64,000 nt of DNA, taken from NCBI GenBank assembly GCA_000967895.1, contig FO203512.1:3657531-3721530 (forward strand), given 5' to 3'. The position numbers and the translations under genes are program-made. The stretch's first letter is position 1, and every line of letters begins with the position of its first letter. Of the stretch, positions 36,756 through 44,773 are shown one piece after another. The notes below the pieces were generated by a model. The model made no database searches. It worked only from the letters and a program-made list of their open reading frames with translations, and was not told the DNA's origin. This DNA comes from Oleispira antarctica RB-8 (GTDB taxonomy: Bacteria > Pseudomonadota > Gammaproteobacteria > Pseudomonadales > Oceanobacteraceae).

Positions 36756-37100
36756 CTAGCTACCACGGTACGTAGAGATGCCGAATGCAGAAACCAATAG
36801 AGGCACATGATAATGCTCATCTGGGTTTTCGATACGGAAATCAAAAGTAACTGTTGGGAAAAAACAAGACTTACCCTGTTTTTCAAAGTACGGGTCCGTC
36901 GCAAATTCGATGCGGTAGATACCCGCTTCGCGTTGCTGCCCCTCCATCCAATCAACTATGCGGCCATCTTTATTGGTTTCACCAGCAGCAATCTTTTGAT
37001 ACTGCTTATCTGCGTCTAGTTTAAAAAGTACTACTGCTACACCCACAGCAGGTTTGCCAAGGTTGGTATCTAAAACGTGAGTCGTAATTGGGCTGGCCAT
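36756..37100 (-). CDS. uraH: 5-hydroxyisourate hydrolase (transthyretin-like)
   Basis: 114 residues. The N-terminal ITTHVLDTNLGKPA and C-terminal YHVPLLVSAFGISTYRGS are the diagnostic HIUase motifs. The catalytic His10-equivalent is in TTHV, an Arg in the central sheet, and the His and Tyr-Arg-Gly-Ser at the end. It hydrolyses the 5-hydroxyisourate made by PuuD. No signal peptide, so it acts in the cytoplasm. It follows uraD after a spacer carrying repeat copy C. Confidence 0.96.
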   Translation of the reverse strand: MASPITTHVLDTNLGKPAVGVAVVLFKLDADKQYQKIAAGETNKDGRIVDWMEGQQREAGIYRIEFATDPYFEKQGKSCFFPTVTFDFRIENPDEHYHVPLLVSAFGISTYRGS

Positions 37101-37150
37101 GTTCTTACTCTTCTTTTTAAGTTCGTATTTCTAATTAACCAATAAGAAAA

Positions 37151-37282
37151 CATTATTATGTGTTTGTGTAGCGAATATGCGAGGCATGGAGGCCGAACCT
37201 AAGGCTACAGGGAGCGCCAGCGCTATGAATACATACAATAGCTGGTATTTACGCCGTTTCGCGGAATAAATACATAATAATG
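37151..37282 (+). repeat. Dispersed CTACAGGGA element, copy C, with long inverted arms
   Basis: Inverted arms 37151-37175 and 37258-37282 match at about 20 of 25 positions (CATTATTATGT shared exactly). The core holds GAGGCATGGAGGCCGAACC, AAGGCTACAGGGAGCGCCAG and GTATTTACGCCGTTTCGCGG. It sits between uraD and uraH. Confidence 0.8.
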
Positions 37283-37317
37283 CTTTCGTTTCTATCGATG
37301 AAATTCATCTAATTATT

Positions 37318-37848
37318 CTAGCCATTCGGGATTAATTTATTAATTCGAATGGCGGTGATTTTTGCTTGCTCTGCAGCAGAATTTTTTAACTCTTCAGCAC
37401 GGTCATTCGGTAGACGTTGGTTTAATAATTCCAACATTTCCGCAGCGCTTTTACCGGTGGCGCAAACGATGAAGATAAAACCATTCTTCACTTCATACGC
37501 GGTATTGCCTGCAGATAACGCTTGAATAACTTCTTCACTGGCTTCATCAACAGAAGACTGTTCACCAGACGCGAGCTTTTTAGTGTGCGCATATTTTTCA
37601 CGTAGGCTGGTTACATCACCAATTTTTGGATGACCTTCAAACGCTTGTAAAAAATCTTGCTCGCCTAAACCAGCCCAAACCGATAACGCAATTTCATGAC
37701 ACTGCTCTAACGAAATAAACGGACGCGCGGCAACCATGCCATCGTTCCAAGCTTGTGAAGTACAACAGTTAGAGAATGCTATTTTGGCATCCTCATCTGA
37801 AAGGGTATTTAATTGGCTCAACGAATAATTTAATTCAGTCATATTCAA
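37318..37848 (-). CDS. uraD: 2-oxo-4-hydroxy-4-carboxy-5-ureidoimidazoline decarboxylase
   Basis: 176 residues, all-helical OHCU decarboxylase. Motifs CCTSQAWNDGMVAARPF, FEGHPKIGDVTSLREKYA (the catalytic His in GHPKIG) and NGFIFIVCATGKSAAEML are typical. It makes the S-allantoin enantiomer from the UraH product. It follows alc by 22 bp, so it is in the same transcript. The order uraD-uraH is conserved with other proteobacterial urate clusters. Confidence 0.95.
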   Translation of the reverse strand: MNMTELNYSLSQLNTLSDEDAKIAFSNCCTSQAWNDGMVAARPFISLEQCHEIALSVWAGLGEQDFLQAFEGHPKIGDVTSLREKYAHTKKLASGEQSSVDEASEEVIQALSAGNTAYEVKNGFIFIVCATGKSAAEMLELLNQRLPNDRAEELKNSAAEQAKITAIRINKLIPNG

Positions 37849-37870
37849 TTCCTTGTCTCATTGTTTCTTA

Positions 37871-38998
37871 TTAAAGAGACTCTGAGAATCCCCATAAACG
37901 AATACGGCTAATGCCACCATCAGGGAACATTTTCAAACGAACGTGAGTAAAGCTTTGTCCTTTGGCGGTCACTTCATCTTTAAACGTATGCTCACGATCG
38001 GCAAACAAGGCAGTACGTTCGATGATTGATATCCACTCAATTCCTAATTCGTCTTTTCCACCCGTCTTATCAAAACGTGCCTCTAAATGAGAATCTGCTG
38101 TTAATGCCGTGATATTCGCCGCTTGCTCTGAGGTTAATACCGCACCTTCTAAAGCGAAAGCATTCGGATAGTTGCCTTTAAAGTGACAAGTATCGATTAA
38201 TATTTTTTCGATATTGCCGCGAGTAGCTAATTGTAGAATTAACCAGTCGTTACCACGATCGACTTCAACATCACCTATGGTACGACGACGCTTCGTTTCC
38301 CAGCCGTCACCCATATTGGCACCACGTTCTGGCATCAATACATTTTCAGGGGCGCTGAAGAACATATCAGAACACGCTACTGGACGAGCACCGTTCTTGA
38401 TGTAAGCAAGATCTAATGGCTCGCCTTGCAAGAACCAGCTATGGTCTGCAACGATTTCGCCATAGATGTTTAAACGGGCAACACCACCATCAGGGAACAT
38501 GTTAAAACGTACGTGAGTCCAAACTTGTTCTGCCGCAGGATTGGCAGCATCTACGTCGATTAAATTATCACTACCTGGGTTAACCGCAGTAATGTCGATT
38601 AACGGCGTCCACACTGTACTCTCCGTTGGCTCGCCTTGAATATTGCAGACTTCCAAAGAAACCTGCTGCGGTGCATTACCCAAAAAGTGAGCCGTATTGG
38701 CATTGATGCCGCGGATGATACCTTGAGAGCCGAGTTTGATAATGCACCAGTCAAAGTTCAAACCATCATCAGAAGTACCATCGGGTAAAAAGCGACGGCG
38801 GCGGCTTTCCCAGCCATCCATAATTTGTCCACGTTCGGTAAAAACACCCGGCTGGAAAAGAGGGGCTTCTGCTTTTAATAGATTTTCCATTTCAGCAAAA
38901 AAATCATTGCTACACAAAAGTGCCTGACCACCTAAGCGACGAGCAGCTAGGTCAGTATATTGTGTAGATAGACGATTACCTTTAGCGACTAAACTCAT
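37871..38998 (-). CDS. alc: Allantoicase
   Basis: 375 residues made of two homologous jelly-roll repeats. Repeat 1 has DGWESRRRR, DWCIIKLG and VRFNMFPDGGVARLNIYG; repeat 2 has DGWETKRRR, DWLILQLA and VRLKMFPDGGISRIRLWG. The duplication is the family hallmark. It hydrolyses allantoate to urea and ureidoglycolate, the substrate of AllA. Neighbours xdhC upstream and uraD downstream place it in the purine operon. The allantoinase needed to make its substrate is not in the window. Confidence 0.96.
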   Translation of the reverse strand: MSLVAKGNRLSTQYTDLAARRLGGQALLCSNDFFAEMENLLKAEAPLFQPGVFTERGQIMDGWESRRRRFLPDGTSDDGLNFDWCIIKLGSQGIIRGINANTAHFLGNAPQQVSLEVCNIQGEPTESTVWTPLIDITAVNPGSDNLIDVDAANPAAEQVWTHVRFNMFPDGGVARLNIYGEIVADHSWFLQGEPLDLAYIKNGARPVACSDMFFSAPENVLMPERGANMGDGWETKRRRTIGDVEVDRGNDWLILQLATRGNIEKILIDTCHFKGNYPNAFALEGAVLTSEQAANITALTADSHLEARFDKTGGKDELGIEWISIIERTALFADREHTFKDEVTAKGQSFTHVRLKMFPDGGISRIRLWGFSESL

Positions 38999-39104
38999 TT
39001 TTTCATGTCCTATTAGTTCTTTGCACTTTAATTTTCACCTTTAAATTTTAGATATGATTTTTCATAAAATTAATATCTAAAAGGTTACTTGTTTAGCTCT
39101 TTGG

Positions 39105-40166
39105 TTATTTTTTTTGACTATCAACATCAGTGATCTTGCCAAGGTGCAATACGGTTCCTTGGCCTTTACTATCAAGTTCGCCATTCAGCTGCTGCTTGAT
39201 CTCTTGCCAAGCTAGACCTCTGCTTTTTTTGGCTGTTTCACGGCTTTGATTGTCCGAATTAACACGACTATTAGAACCAGCATTCGCGCCGATCTCTTCC
39301 GTCACTTGATGGCTAGCATGATCGATGGCGATTAATTCACCTACAATAGAAACCGCAACTTCCATTGGAAGTTTACCCGGCACCGAACTTAACCCTACAG
39401 GACAGCGAATCGATTTGATTTGCTCGTCTATTGTTTTCTTTATTAGGGTTTGAGGATCTTGGTCAAGTAAGCGATCAGATAACCGCTTCTGAAAACGTAA
39501 CGCCTTGGTCTGTGAACCAATAAGGCCAATCGAGCGCAGTTGCTGCAGCGGATTACGGTTACGTTTTAACGCTGTAAGGCACAGCTCAAAATCTAGCTGA
39601 TGGTTGTGGGTTAAAATTAGTATGTCACTGCCATTTGGCAAGTCTGCTAATTCGTCACAAGGTTCAGCCGTTACAATCTTATGGACATTTGCAGGAATTT
39701 CCAGTGGAAATTCATCTTCTCGTGAATCTATCCAGCTAACCTTACAGGCTAATCCTGATAAAATTGTCACAATTGACTTAGCCACATGTCCTGCGCCAAA
39801 AATAGCAACATGAAATTGACAAGCAGCGAAGGTTTCAATTAATACCGTCGCACTGCCACCACAGCATTGTCCCAATGAAGCGCCAAGCGGAAAGTGATGA
39901 ATTTCTTGTTCAACCTTATTGGTTTTTGCATTGCTCGCAATAATCGCCCGAGCTTTTTTCATTACGAGAAATTCAAGATGGCCACCACCAATAGTATCGA
40001 AGGTCTGCTCTGCGGTGATCACCATTTTACTGCTATGATCTCGAGGAGTAGAACCTGTGCACCCTAATACCGTCACCAGAGCGTATGCATCACCGCGGTG
40101 CTGTATTGATTGCACGGCATCGAACCACTGATTTTTACCGTCTATGTAATGCTTAGGCGCAGACAT
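39105..40166 (-). CDS. xdhC: Xanthine dehydrogenase accessory protein XdhC
   Basis: 353 residues. The XdhC/CoxI N-terminal motif GCTGSTPRDHSSKM and GGGHLEFLVMKKA are present, then a Rossmann-like domain (HVAIFGAGHVAKSIVTIL) and QLDFELCLTALKR. XdhC binds molybdenum cofactor, helps its sulfuration and inserts it into XdhB. It begins 2 bp after the xdhB stop. The C-terminal tail (residues about 300-353) is low-complexity and polar, longer than in many homologues. Confidence 0.93.
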   Translation of the reverse strand: MSAPKHYIDGKNQWFDAVQSIQHRGDAYALVTVLGCTGSTPRDHSSKMVITAEQTFDTIGGGHLEFLVMKKARAIIASNAKTNKVEQEIHHFPLGASLGQCCGGSATVLIETFAACQFHVAIFGAGHVAKSIVTILSGLACKVSWIDSREDEFPLEIPANVHKIVTAEPCDELADLPNGSDILILTHNHQLDFELCLTALKRNRNPLQQLRSIGLIGSQTKALRFQKRLSDRLLDQDPQTLIKKTIDEQIKSIRCPVGLSSVPGKLPMEVAVSIVGELIAIDHASHQVTEEIGANAGSNSRVNSDNQSRETAKKSRGLAWQEIKQQLNGELDSKGQGTVLHLGKITDVDSQKK

Positions 40167-40168
40167 AA

Positions 40169-42655
40169 TTAAACCTTTTGTCCTTTAGCGATTGCATTTT
40201 TATTGCGCATAAAGTCTTTGGTATTGTGTACCGATTTTAGAATTTCTTCAGGAGTCGCCGGTGTATCCATCGGTGCGCTGTAGTTATAATCGGCGAGACT
40301 GGCAACAGCATCACGAATTGCAGACCAAACAGAAATACCTAGCATGAACGGTGGCTCACCGACCGCTTTTGAACGGTAGATAGTTTCTTCACGATTTGGA
40401 CGATCCTCTAACAAGTTCACATTGAACTCGAATGGTGTATCCCCTACCGCTGGAATTTTATACGTGGCAGGACCATTGGATAATAAGCGGCCTTGATCAT
40501 TCCATTTTAATTCTTCGGTCGTTAACCAACCCATACCCTGAATGAAAGCGCCTTCAATTTGGCCTTTATCAATGGCAGGATTTAAAGAACGACCGACGTC
40601 GTGCAAAATGTCGGTACGGACTAAACGGCTTTCGCCCGTCAGAGTATCAACCAAGACTTCGCTGACAGAAGCACCGTTGGCGTAATAGTAAAAAGGACGA
40701 CCTTTGCCCGTTTCACGATCGTAATGAATTTTAGGGGTTTTGTAGAAGCCGGTAGAAGAAAGTGGCACACGCCCCATGTAGGCTTGCTGCACAAAATCGG
40801 CAAAAGGAATGCGCAGCTTTTCTTCAGAGGCACTTTCTTTGTCAGAGTCTTTTATTACCACCAAATGATTATCATCAAAATAAATATTTTCTTCTGCAGC
40901 ACCATAATGTTCCGCAGCAAAGGTCAGCATGCCAGCTTTGATTCGTAAGCAAGCATCACGAGCCGCCATGCCATTTAAATCGGTGCCCGACGATGCCGCT
41001 GTCGGCGAAGTGTTGGGTACTTTCTCGGTATTGGTAGCTGAAACTTGAATGGTATCAAGATCAACTTGGAATTCTTCCGCAACGACTTGCGCCACTTTAA
41101 CGAACAGGCCTTGACCCATTTCCGTGCCACCATGGTTTAAGTGAATACTGCCGTCAGTATAAATATGAACGAGCGCTCCGGCCTGATTCAAAAATTGTAC
41201 CGTGAAAGAAATACCAAATTTAACGGGGGTTAATGACAACCCTTTTTTCAAGAAAGGACTATTGGCATTGAATTGTTTAATTTCTTCGCGACGCTGCCAG
41301 TAGTTAGAGGTTTGTTCTAACTCTTCGATTAATTCAGGTAAAACTTTTTGTTCAACGGTTTGACCATAGTGAGTTTGGTTACGCGGGTCGACTTCGCCAG
41401 CAGCCGTACGAATATGATCATGCTTGATGCCGTATAAATTACGCTTTCGAATCGTTAATGGATCTTCACCTAAATGACGAGCGATATCATCCATCATTAA
41501 TTCTGCAAGGATGACACCCTGAGGGCCGCCAAAACCACGATAGGCCGTATTCGATATAGTATGGGTTTTACAGCGATGACCTGTAACCGTCGCATTATTT
41601 AGATAGTAGGCGTTGTCTGAATGGAACATAGCGCGGTCGACAATAGCATCGGATAAATCAGGGGAGTTACCACAGTTACCCGCAACCATGATGTCACTGC
41701 CTAACATGATGCCTTGGTCATCAAAGCCAACATCATAGCGATTAAAAAATGGGTGACGCTTGCCTGTCATGACCATGTCGTCGGTGCGAGACATGCGGTA
41801 TTTAACGGGTCGTCCTGTTTTGTTAGCCACAATGGCGGCGATGCACGCCAGTGGCGCTGCTTGGGTTTCTTTACCGCCAAAACCACCGCCCATACGGCGA
41901 ATTTCTACTTTTACTTTGTTGATGGAGATATCTAATACTTCCGCCACCAGCTTCTGCACTTCGGTTGGATGCTGAGTAGAACTGTATACTGTCATGCCAC
42001 CATCTTCGGTCGGTAATACAGAACAGACTTGGCCTTCTAAATAGAAGTGCTCTTGGCCATTCACATGCTGCTGACCTTGGATTCGATGGGGTGCGGCGGC
42101 GAGTGCTTTGGCAGAATCGCCTCGTACATGTTGATGAGTTGGACGTACAAAAAATTTATCGGCTAATGCTTTTTCTACATTAAGTGTGGGCTCTAATACG
42201 TCGTATTCGATGCTTGCTTTAGCCACTGCAGCTTTCGCAATTTCCATGGTATTGGCGGCGACGGCGAAAATTGGCTGACCCACATATTCGCACAGCTCTT
42301 CCACCAGCACAGGGTCTCCAGAAAAAACGGGGCCGATGTCAACATGTCCAGGTACATCGTGTACCGTGATCACATCAACGACCCCCAAAGTTTCTCTAAC
42401 TGAAGTGAGATCGATCGACTTAATTTTCGCGTGGGCGTAAGCACTACCACCCACTGCGATGTGCAACTGGTTGGGATATTCTGGCATGTCATCGACATAC
42501 ACAGCTTTACCGGTAACATGTTTTTCTGCACTGTCGTGCTTCATGCTCTGTCCCGTCTGGCCTTTACTTTTAACTTTTCCAGGTCGGGTACGCTGTTCGT
42601 TTTTTAATGCTTGCTCTGGATTTTTAGAGTGATGAGTATCGATTAATTTACGCAT
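40169..42655 (-). CDS. xdhB: Xanthine dehydrogenase molybdopterin-binding large subunit
   Basis: 828 residues of the molybdenum hydroxylase family. Mo-cofactor motifs are MGGGFGGKETQA, AYRGFGGPQGVILAE, GGTEMGQGLFVKVAQ and EGAFIQGMGWLTTEE. The catalytic Glu is in GEPPFMLGISVWSAIRDA near residue 774. Residues about 1-35 precede the usual SAEKHVTGKAVYVDDMPE start. It oxidises hypoxanthine to xanthine and xanthine to urate. The first 8 bp overlap xdhA, and xdhC follows by 2 bp. Note the symbol convention: some genomes call this subunit xdhB and others xdhA. Confidence 0.96.
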   Translation of the reverse strand: MRKLIDTHHSKNPEQALKNEQRTRPGKVKSKGQTGQSMKHDSAEKHVTGKAVYVDDMPEYPNQLHIAVGGSAYAHAKIKSIDLTSVRETLGVVDVITVHDVPGHVDIGPVFSGDPVLVEELCEYVGQPIFAVAANTMEIAKAAVAKASIEYDVLEPTLNVEKALADKFFVRPTHQHVRGDSAKALAAAPHRIQGQQHVNGQEHFYLEGQVCSVLPTEDGGMTVYSSTQHPTEVQKLVAEVLDISINKVKVEIRRMGGGFGGKETQAAPLACIAAIVANKTGRPVKYRMSRTDDMVMTGKRHPFFNRYDVGFDDQGIMLGSDIMVAGNCGNSPDLSDAIVDRAMFHSDNAYYLNNATVTGHRCKTHTISNTAYRGFGGPQGVILAELMMDDIARHLGEDPLTIRKRNLYGIKHDHIRTAAGEVDPRNQTHYGQTVEQKVLPELIEELEQTSNYWQRREEIKQFNANSPFLKKGLSLTPVKFGISFTVQFLNQAGALVHIYTDGSIHLNHGGTEMGQGLFVKVAQVVAEEFQVDLDTIQVSATNTEKVPNTSPTAASSGTDLNGMAARDACLRIKAGMLTFAAEHYGAAEENIYFDDNHLVVIKDSDKESASEEKLRIPFADFVQQAYMGRVPLSSTGFYKTPKIHYDRETGKGRPFYYYANGASVSEVLVDTLTGESRLVRTDILHDVGRSLNPAIDKGQIEGAFIQGMGWLTTEELKWNDQGRLLSNGPATYKIPAVGDTPFEFNVNLLEDRPNREETIYRSKAVGEPPFMLGISVWSAIRDAVASLADYNYSAPMDTPATPEEILKSVHNTKDFMRNKNAIAKGQKV

Positions 42656-44258
42656 GGTTAGCTACCTCTGCATTAACTTCGCTCAGGGATAGCTCACTCT
42701 TATCAAGCGATTCTATTCTTGTGACTGCGTTCGGATTAGAAAGTTCAAAGGCACATTTCTGAATAAGATTTTGCGCGACTTGCATGCGGTAAGCCGATGT
42801 TGCACGCACATCACTCATAGGATTAAAGTCTTGCTCTAATACCTGTGCGGCTTGTTCAAATGCAGCCATGGAAACTTGTTGGTTTAATAATGTTTGCTCA
42901 AGATGCATTGCGGCTTTTGGTATGCCCGCCATGCCACCAAAACCTGAAGTAACTGCCGTGACGGTTTGCGCCCCAACCTTTCCTTCTAAAGTAAATTTAA
43001 AGGCGGCTAATACGGCTGAGATATCATCTTCAAGGCGCTTGGATATTTTATAAACTTTCAATACTTGGTTAGCTTGCAGACGCGGGATACGAATCATGCG
43101 TAAATATTCACCCGGCTTTTGCTGCGTTTTTTTATAATCTAAAAAGAAGTCATGCAACGCCAGCCAACGACTACCTTCAGCGCTGGCTAATTCAATACAC
43201 GCACCTAACGCTAATAATACGGGTGGTGTATCTCCGATAGGGGATGCGTTGGCGACATTGCCACCCATAGTGCCGTTATTACGCACTTGGCGCGATGCGA
43301 AGCGATGCAATAGTTGTCCAAATTCTGGGAAGTGTTCATTCAATGTCGCTTCCATCTGGCTGTAGGTTACGCCCGCGCCGATCATGATGGATTCGTCTTC
43401 TATCACGATTGTTTTCAAACTCGCAATATCATTGATGGCAATTAGCTGAGGTATACGACGATTCATCTGAGTGACTTCAAGCGCGATATCGGTAGCCCCC
43501 GCAACCATACGTGCTTGAGGATGTTGAGCTAACAATACTTTCAATTCGTCTTCAGTCTTGGGAGACCAGCTTTGGCTTTCAATATCGATCTTTGAAGCCG
43601 TATGTATCAGACCTGATTTAGTATCGGCGGACGCATCATGATTCATGGCAGGCTGCCAAATACCTACCTGCCCTACATCAACACTATTATTGTGATAGTT
43701 GTTCATATTTTCAGCCGCTTCGATGATCGGCCGATAACCTGTGCAACGACATAAGTTGCCAGACAGTGCATCGATAATTTGATGATGATCAGCAGGTTCG
43801 CTGTTTTTATTAATACGTTGATTTTCGTGCAGCGCAGCCAGAGACATAACGATGCCTGGTGTGCAGAAACCACATTGAGAGCCGTGATAATCGACCATGG
43901 CTTGCTGGGCAGGGTGTAATTGATCGCCCTCTTTATCTTTAGCAGAACCTTTGGTTGCTAAGGCATCAACCGTAATCAGGCTTTTACCATCGAGCTGTGC
44001 GATAAAGGTAATGCAGCCGTTAATAGCTTGATAGTGCCACTGCCCTTCACTGCTTTCATTTGCAGTGTCATCAGCAATACGCTCACCCAATAATACTGAG
44101 CAGGCACCGCAATCACCAGAACCGCAACCTTCTTTGGTTCCAGCTAAAATTTGCTGCGTGCGTAAATAGCGCAGAACGGTCATGTCGCTTGTGACGGCTG
44201 TTTCTTCGATCCAGCGGCCATTTAAACAAAATTTAATCACGGGCTTACTCATATTCAT
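42648..44258 (-). CDS. xdhA: Xanthine dehydrogenase small subunit (2Fe-2S and FAD)
   Basis: About 536 residues. The N-terminal plant-type ferredoxin cluster (CGSGDCGACSVLLG) is followed by the second 2Fe-2S domain (HGSQCGFCTPGIVMSLAAL, LSGNLCRCTGYRPI). The C-terminal FAD domain (about 220-500) has ARMVAGATDIALEVTQMNR and NNGTMGGNVANASPIGDTPPVLLALGA. The frame begins at GTG 44261; ATG 44258 or 44252 are likelier starts. It passes electrons from the Mo centre to NAD. It is the first gene of the minus-strand purine cluster, divergent from the ABC importer. Confidence 0.95.
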   Translation of the reverse strand: MNMSKPVIKFCLNGRWIEETAVTSDMTVLRYLRTQQILAGTKEGCGSGDCGACSVLLGERIADDTANESSEGQWHYQAINGCITFIAQLDGKSLITVDALATKGSAKDKEGDQLHPAQQAMVDYHGSQCGFCTPGIVMSLAALHENQRINKNSEPADHHQIIDALSGNLCRCTGYRPIIEAAENMNNYHNNSVDVGQVGIWQPAMNHDASADTKSGLIHTASKIDIESQSWSPKTEDELKVLLAQHPQARMVAGATDIALEVTQMNRRIPQLIAINDIASLKTIVIEDESIMIGAGVTYSQMEATLNEHFPEFGQLLHRFASRQVRNNGTMGGNVANASPIGDTPPVLLALGACIELASAEGSRWLALHDFFLDYKKTQQKPGEYLRMIRIPRLQANQVLKVYKISKRLEDDISAVLAAFKFTLEGKVGAQTVTAVTSGFGGMAGIPKAAMHLEQTLLNQQVSMAAFEQAAQVLEQDFNPMSDVRATSAYRMQVAQNLIQKCAFELSNPNAVTRIESLDKSELSLSEVNAEVANHA

Positions 44259-44310
44259 CACATATCATGTCGCGCATTATTACGCGAAAGATTCGACTAA
44301 TCAAATATCC

Positions 44311-44324
44311 TGACCAGCCGGACA
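44311..44324. promoter_or_regulatory. Weaker RutR-like operator near xdhA
   Basis: TGACCAGCCGGACA matches 10 of the 12 specified bases of the RutR consensus TGACCAnnTGGTCA. It is extended by CC/GG on both sides into an 18-bp imperfect palindrome. It lies about 55 bp upstream of the xdhA start. Confidence 0.45.
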
Positions 44325-44502
44325 GGTTTTATTAATATAATTTAATGTATCAAGAATAGTACCAACCTAGCCAGGCCCCACATTACACTGAGCGTTCAGC
44401 TATTGTTCGTTTTTTTAAACCCTACTTTTAAACAGAAAAAAGTAAGAAAGAGAATATAAGTAGCACCGCGTAATTCCCAAACTGGCTTTATATGACCAAT
44501 TA

Positions 44503-44520
44503 CATGACCAGATAGTCATG
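44503..44520. promoter_or_regulatory. RutR-like operator palindrome
   Basis: CATGACCAGATAGTCATG, an 18-bp near-palindrome. TGACCAnnTaGTCA matches 11 of 12 specified positions of the E. coli RutR site. An extra TGACCA half-site lies at 44492-44498. It sits about 250 bp from both divergent starts. The RutR-like regulator is encoded at 49774-50418. Confidence 0.6.
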
Positions 44521-44773
44521 TTTTGCACTTTAATGGCCCTACAACGTGAGCCAACGCACTGACATAGAGCACATATCGGTTACTGATTTAGTATAGCTAG
44601 GTTAATTAATAACCTCATATCGATTTAATATGTAACCATTTCAGCTTATTCACTGAATATAAGCTGACCTTCTGAACAATTTTTTGAGAAATTATCATTT
44701 TTATCGCATTATAGTCTGAGTTTTGGCAAACATATTGCTTAATAAAACTGGCTAATTGGTCAAGAATTTTAAT

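Larger units (their letters stand above)
44262..44773. other. Divergent control region between xdhA and the purine ABC importer
   Basis: About 510 bp, AT-rich, with no credible gene. It holds two RutR-like palindromes (listed separately) and a half-site TTGGTCAA at 44756-44763 just before the importer's ATG. A TCGCG/CGCGA dyad lies at 44270-44287 next to the xdhA start. I looked for a purine riboswitch fold on both strands and did not find one. Confidence 0.5.

Noticed and set aside
23443-37282. CRISPR array or integron attC array
   Set aside because: The repeat copies are kilobases apart, not regularly spaced; no cas, integrase or cassette structure is present.
44262-44773. Purine riboswitch upstream of the importer
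   Set aside because: I looked for the three-way junction with conserved loop and core bases of the guanine/adenine class and saw none; protein operators explain the region better.
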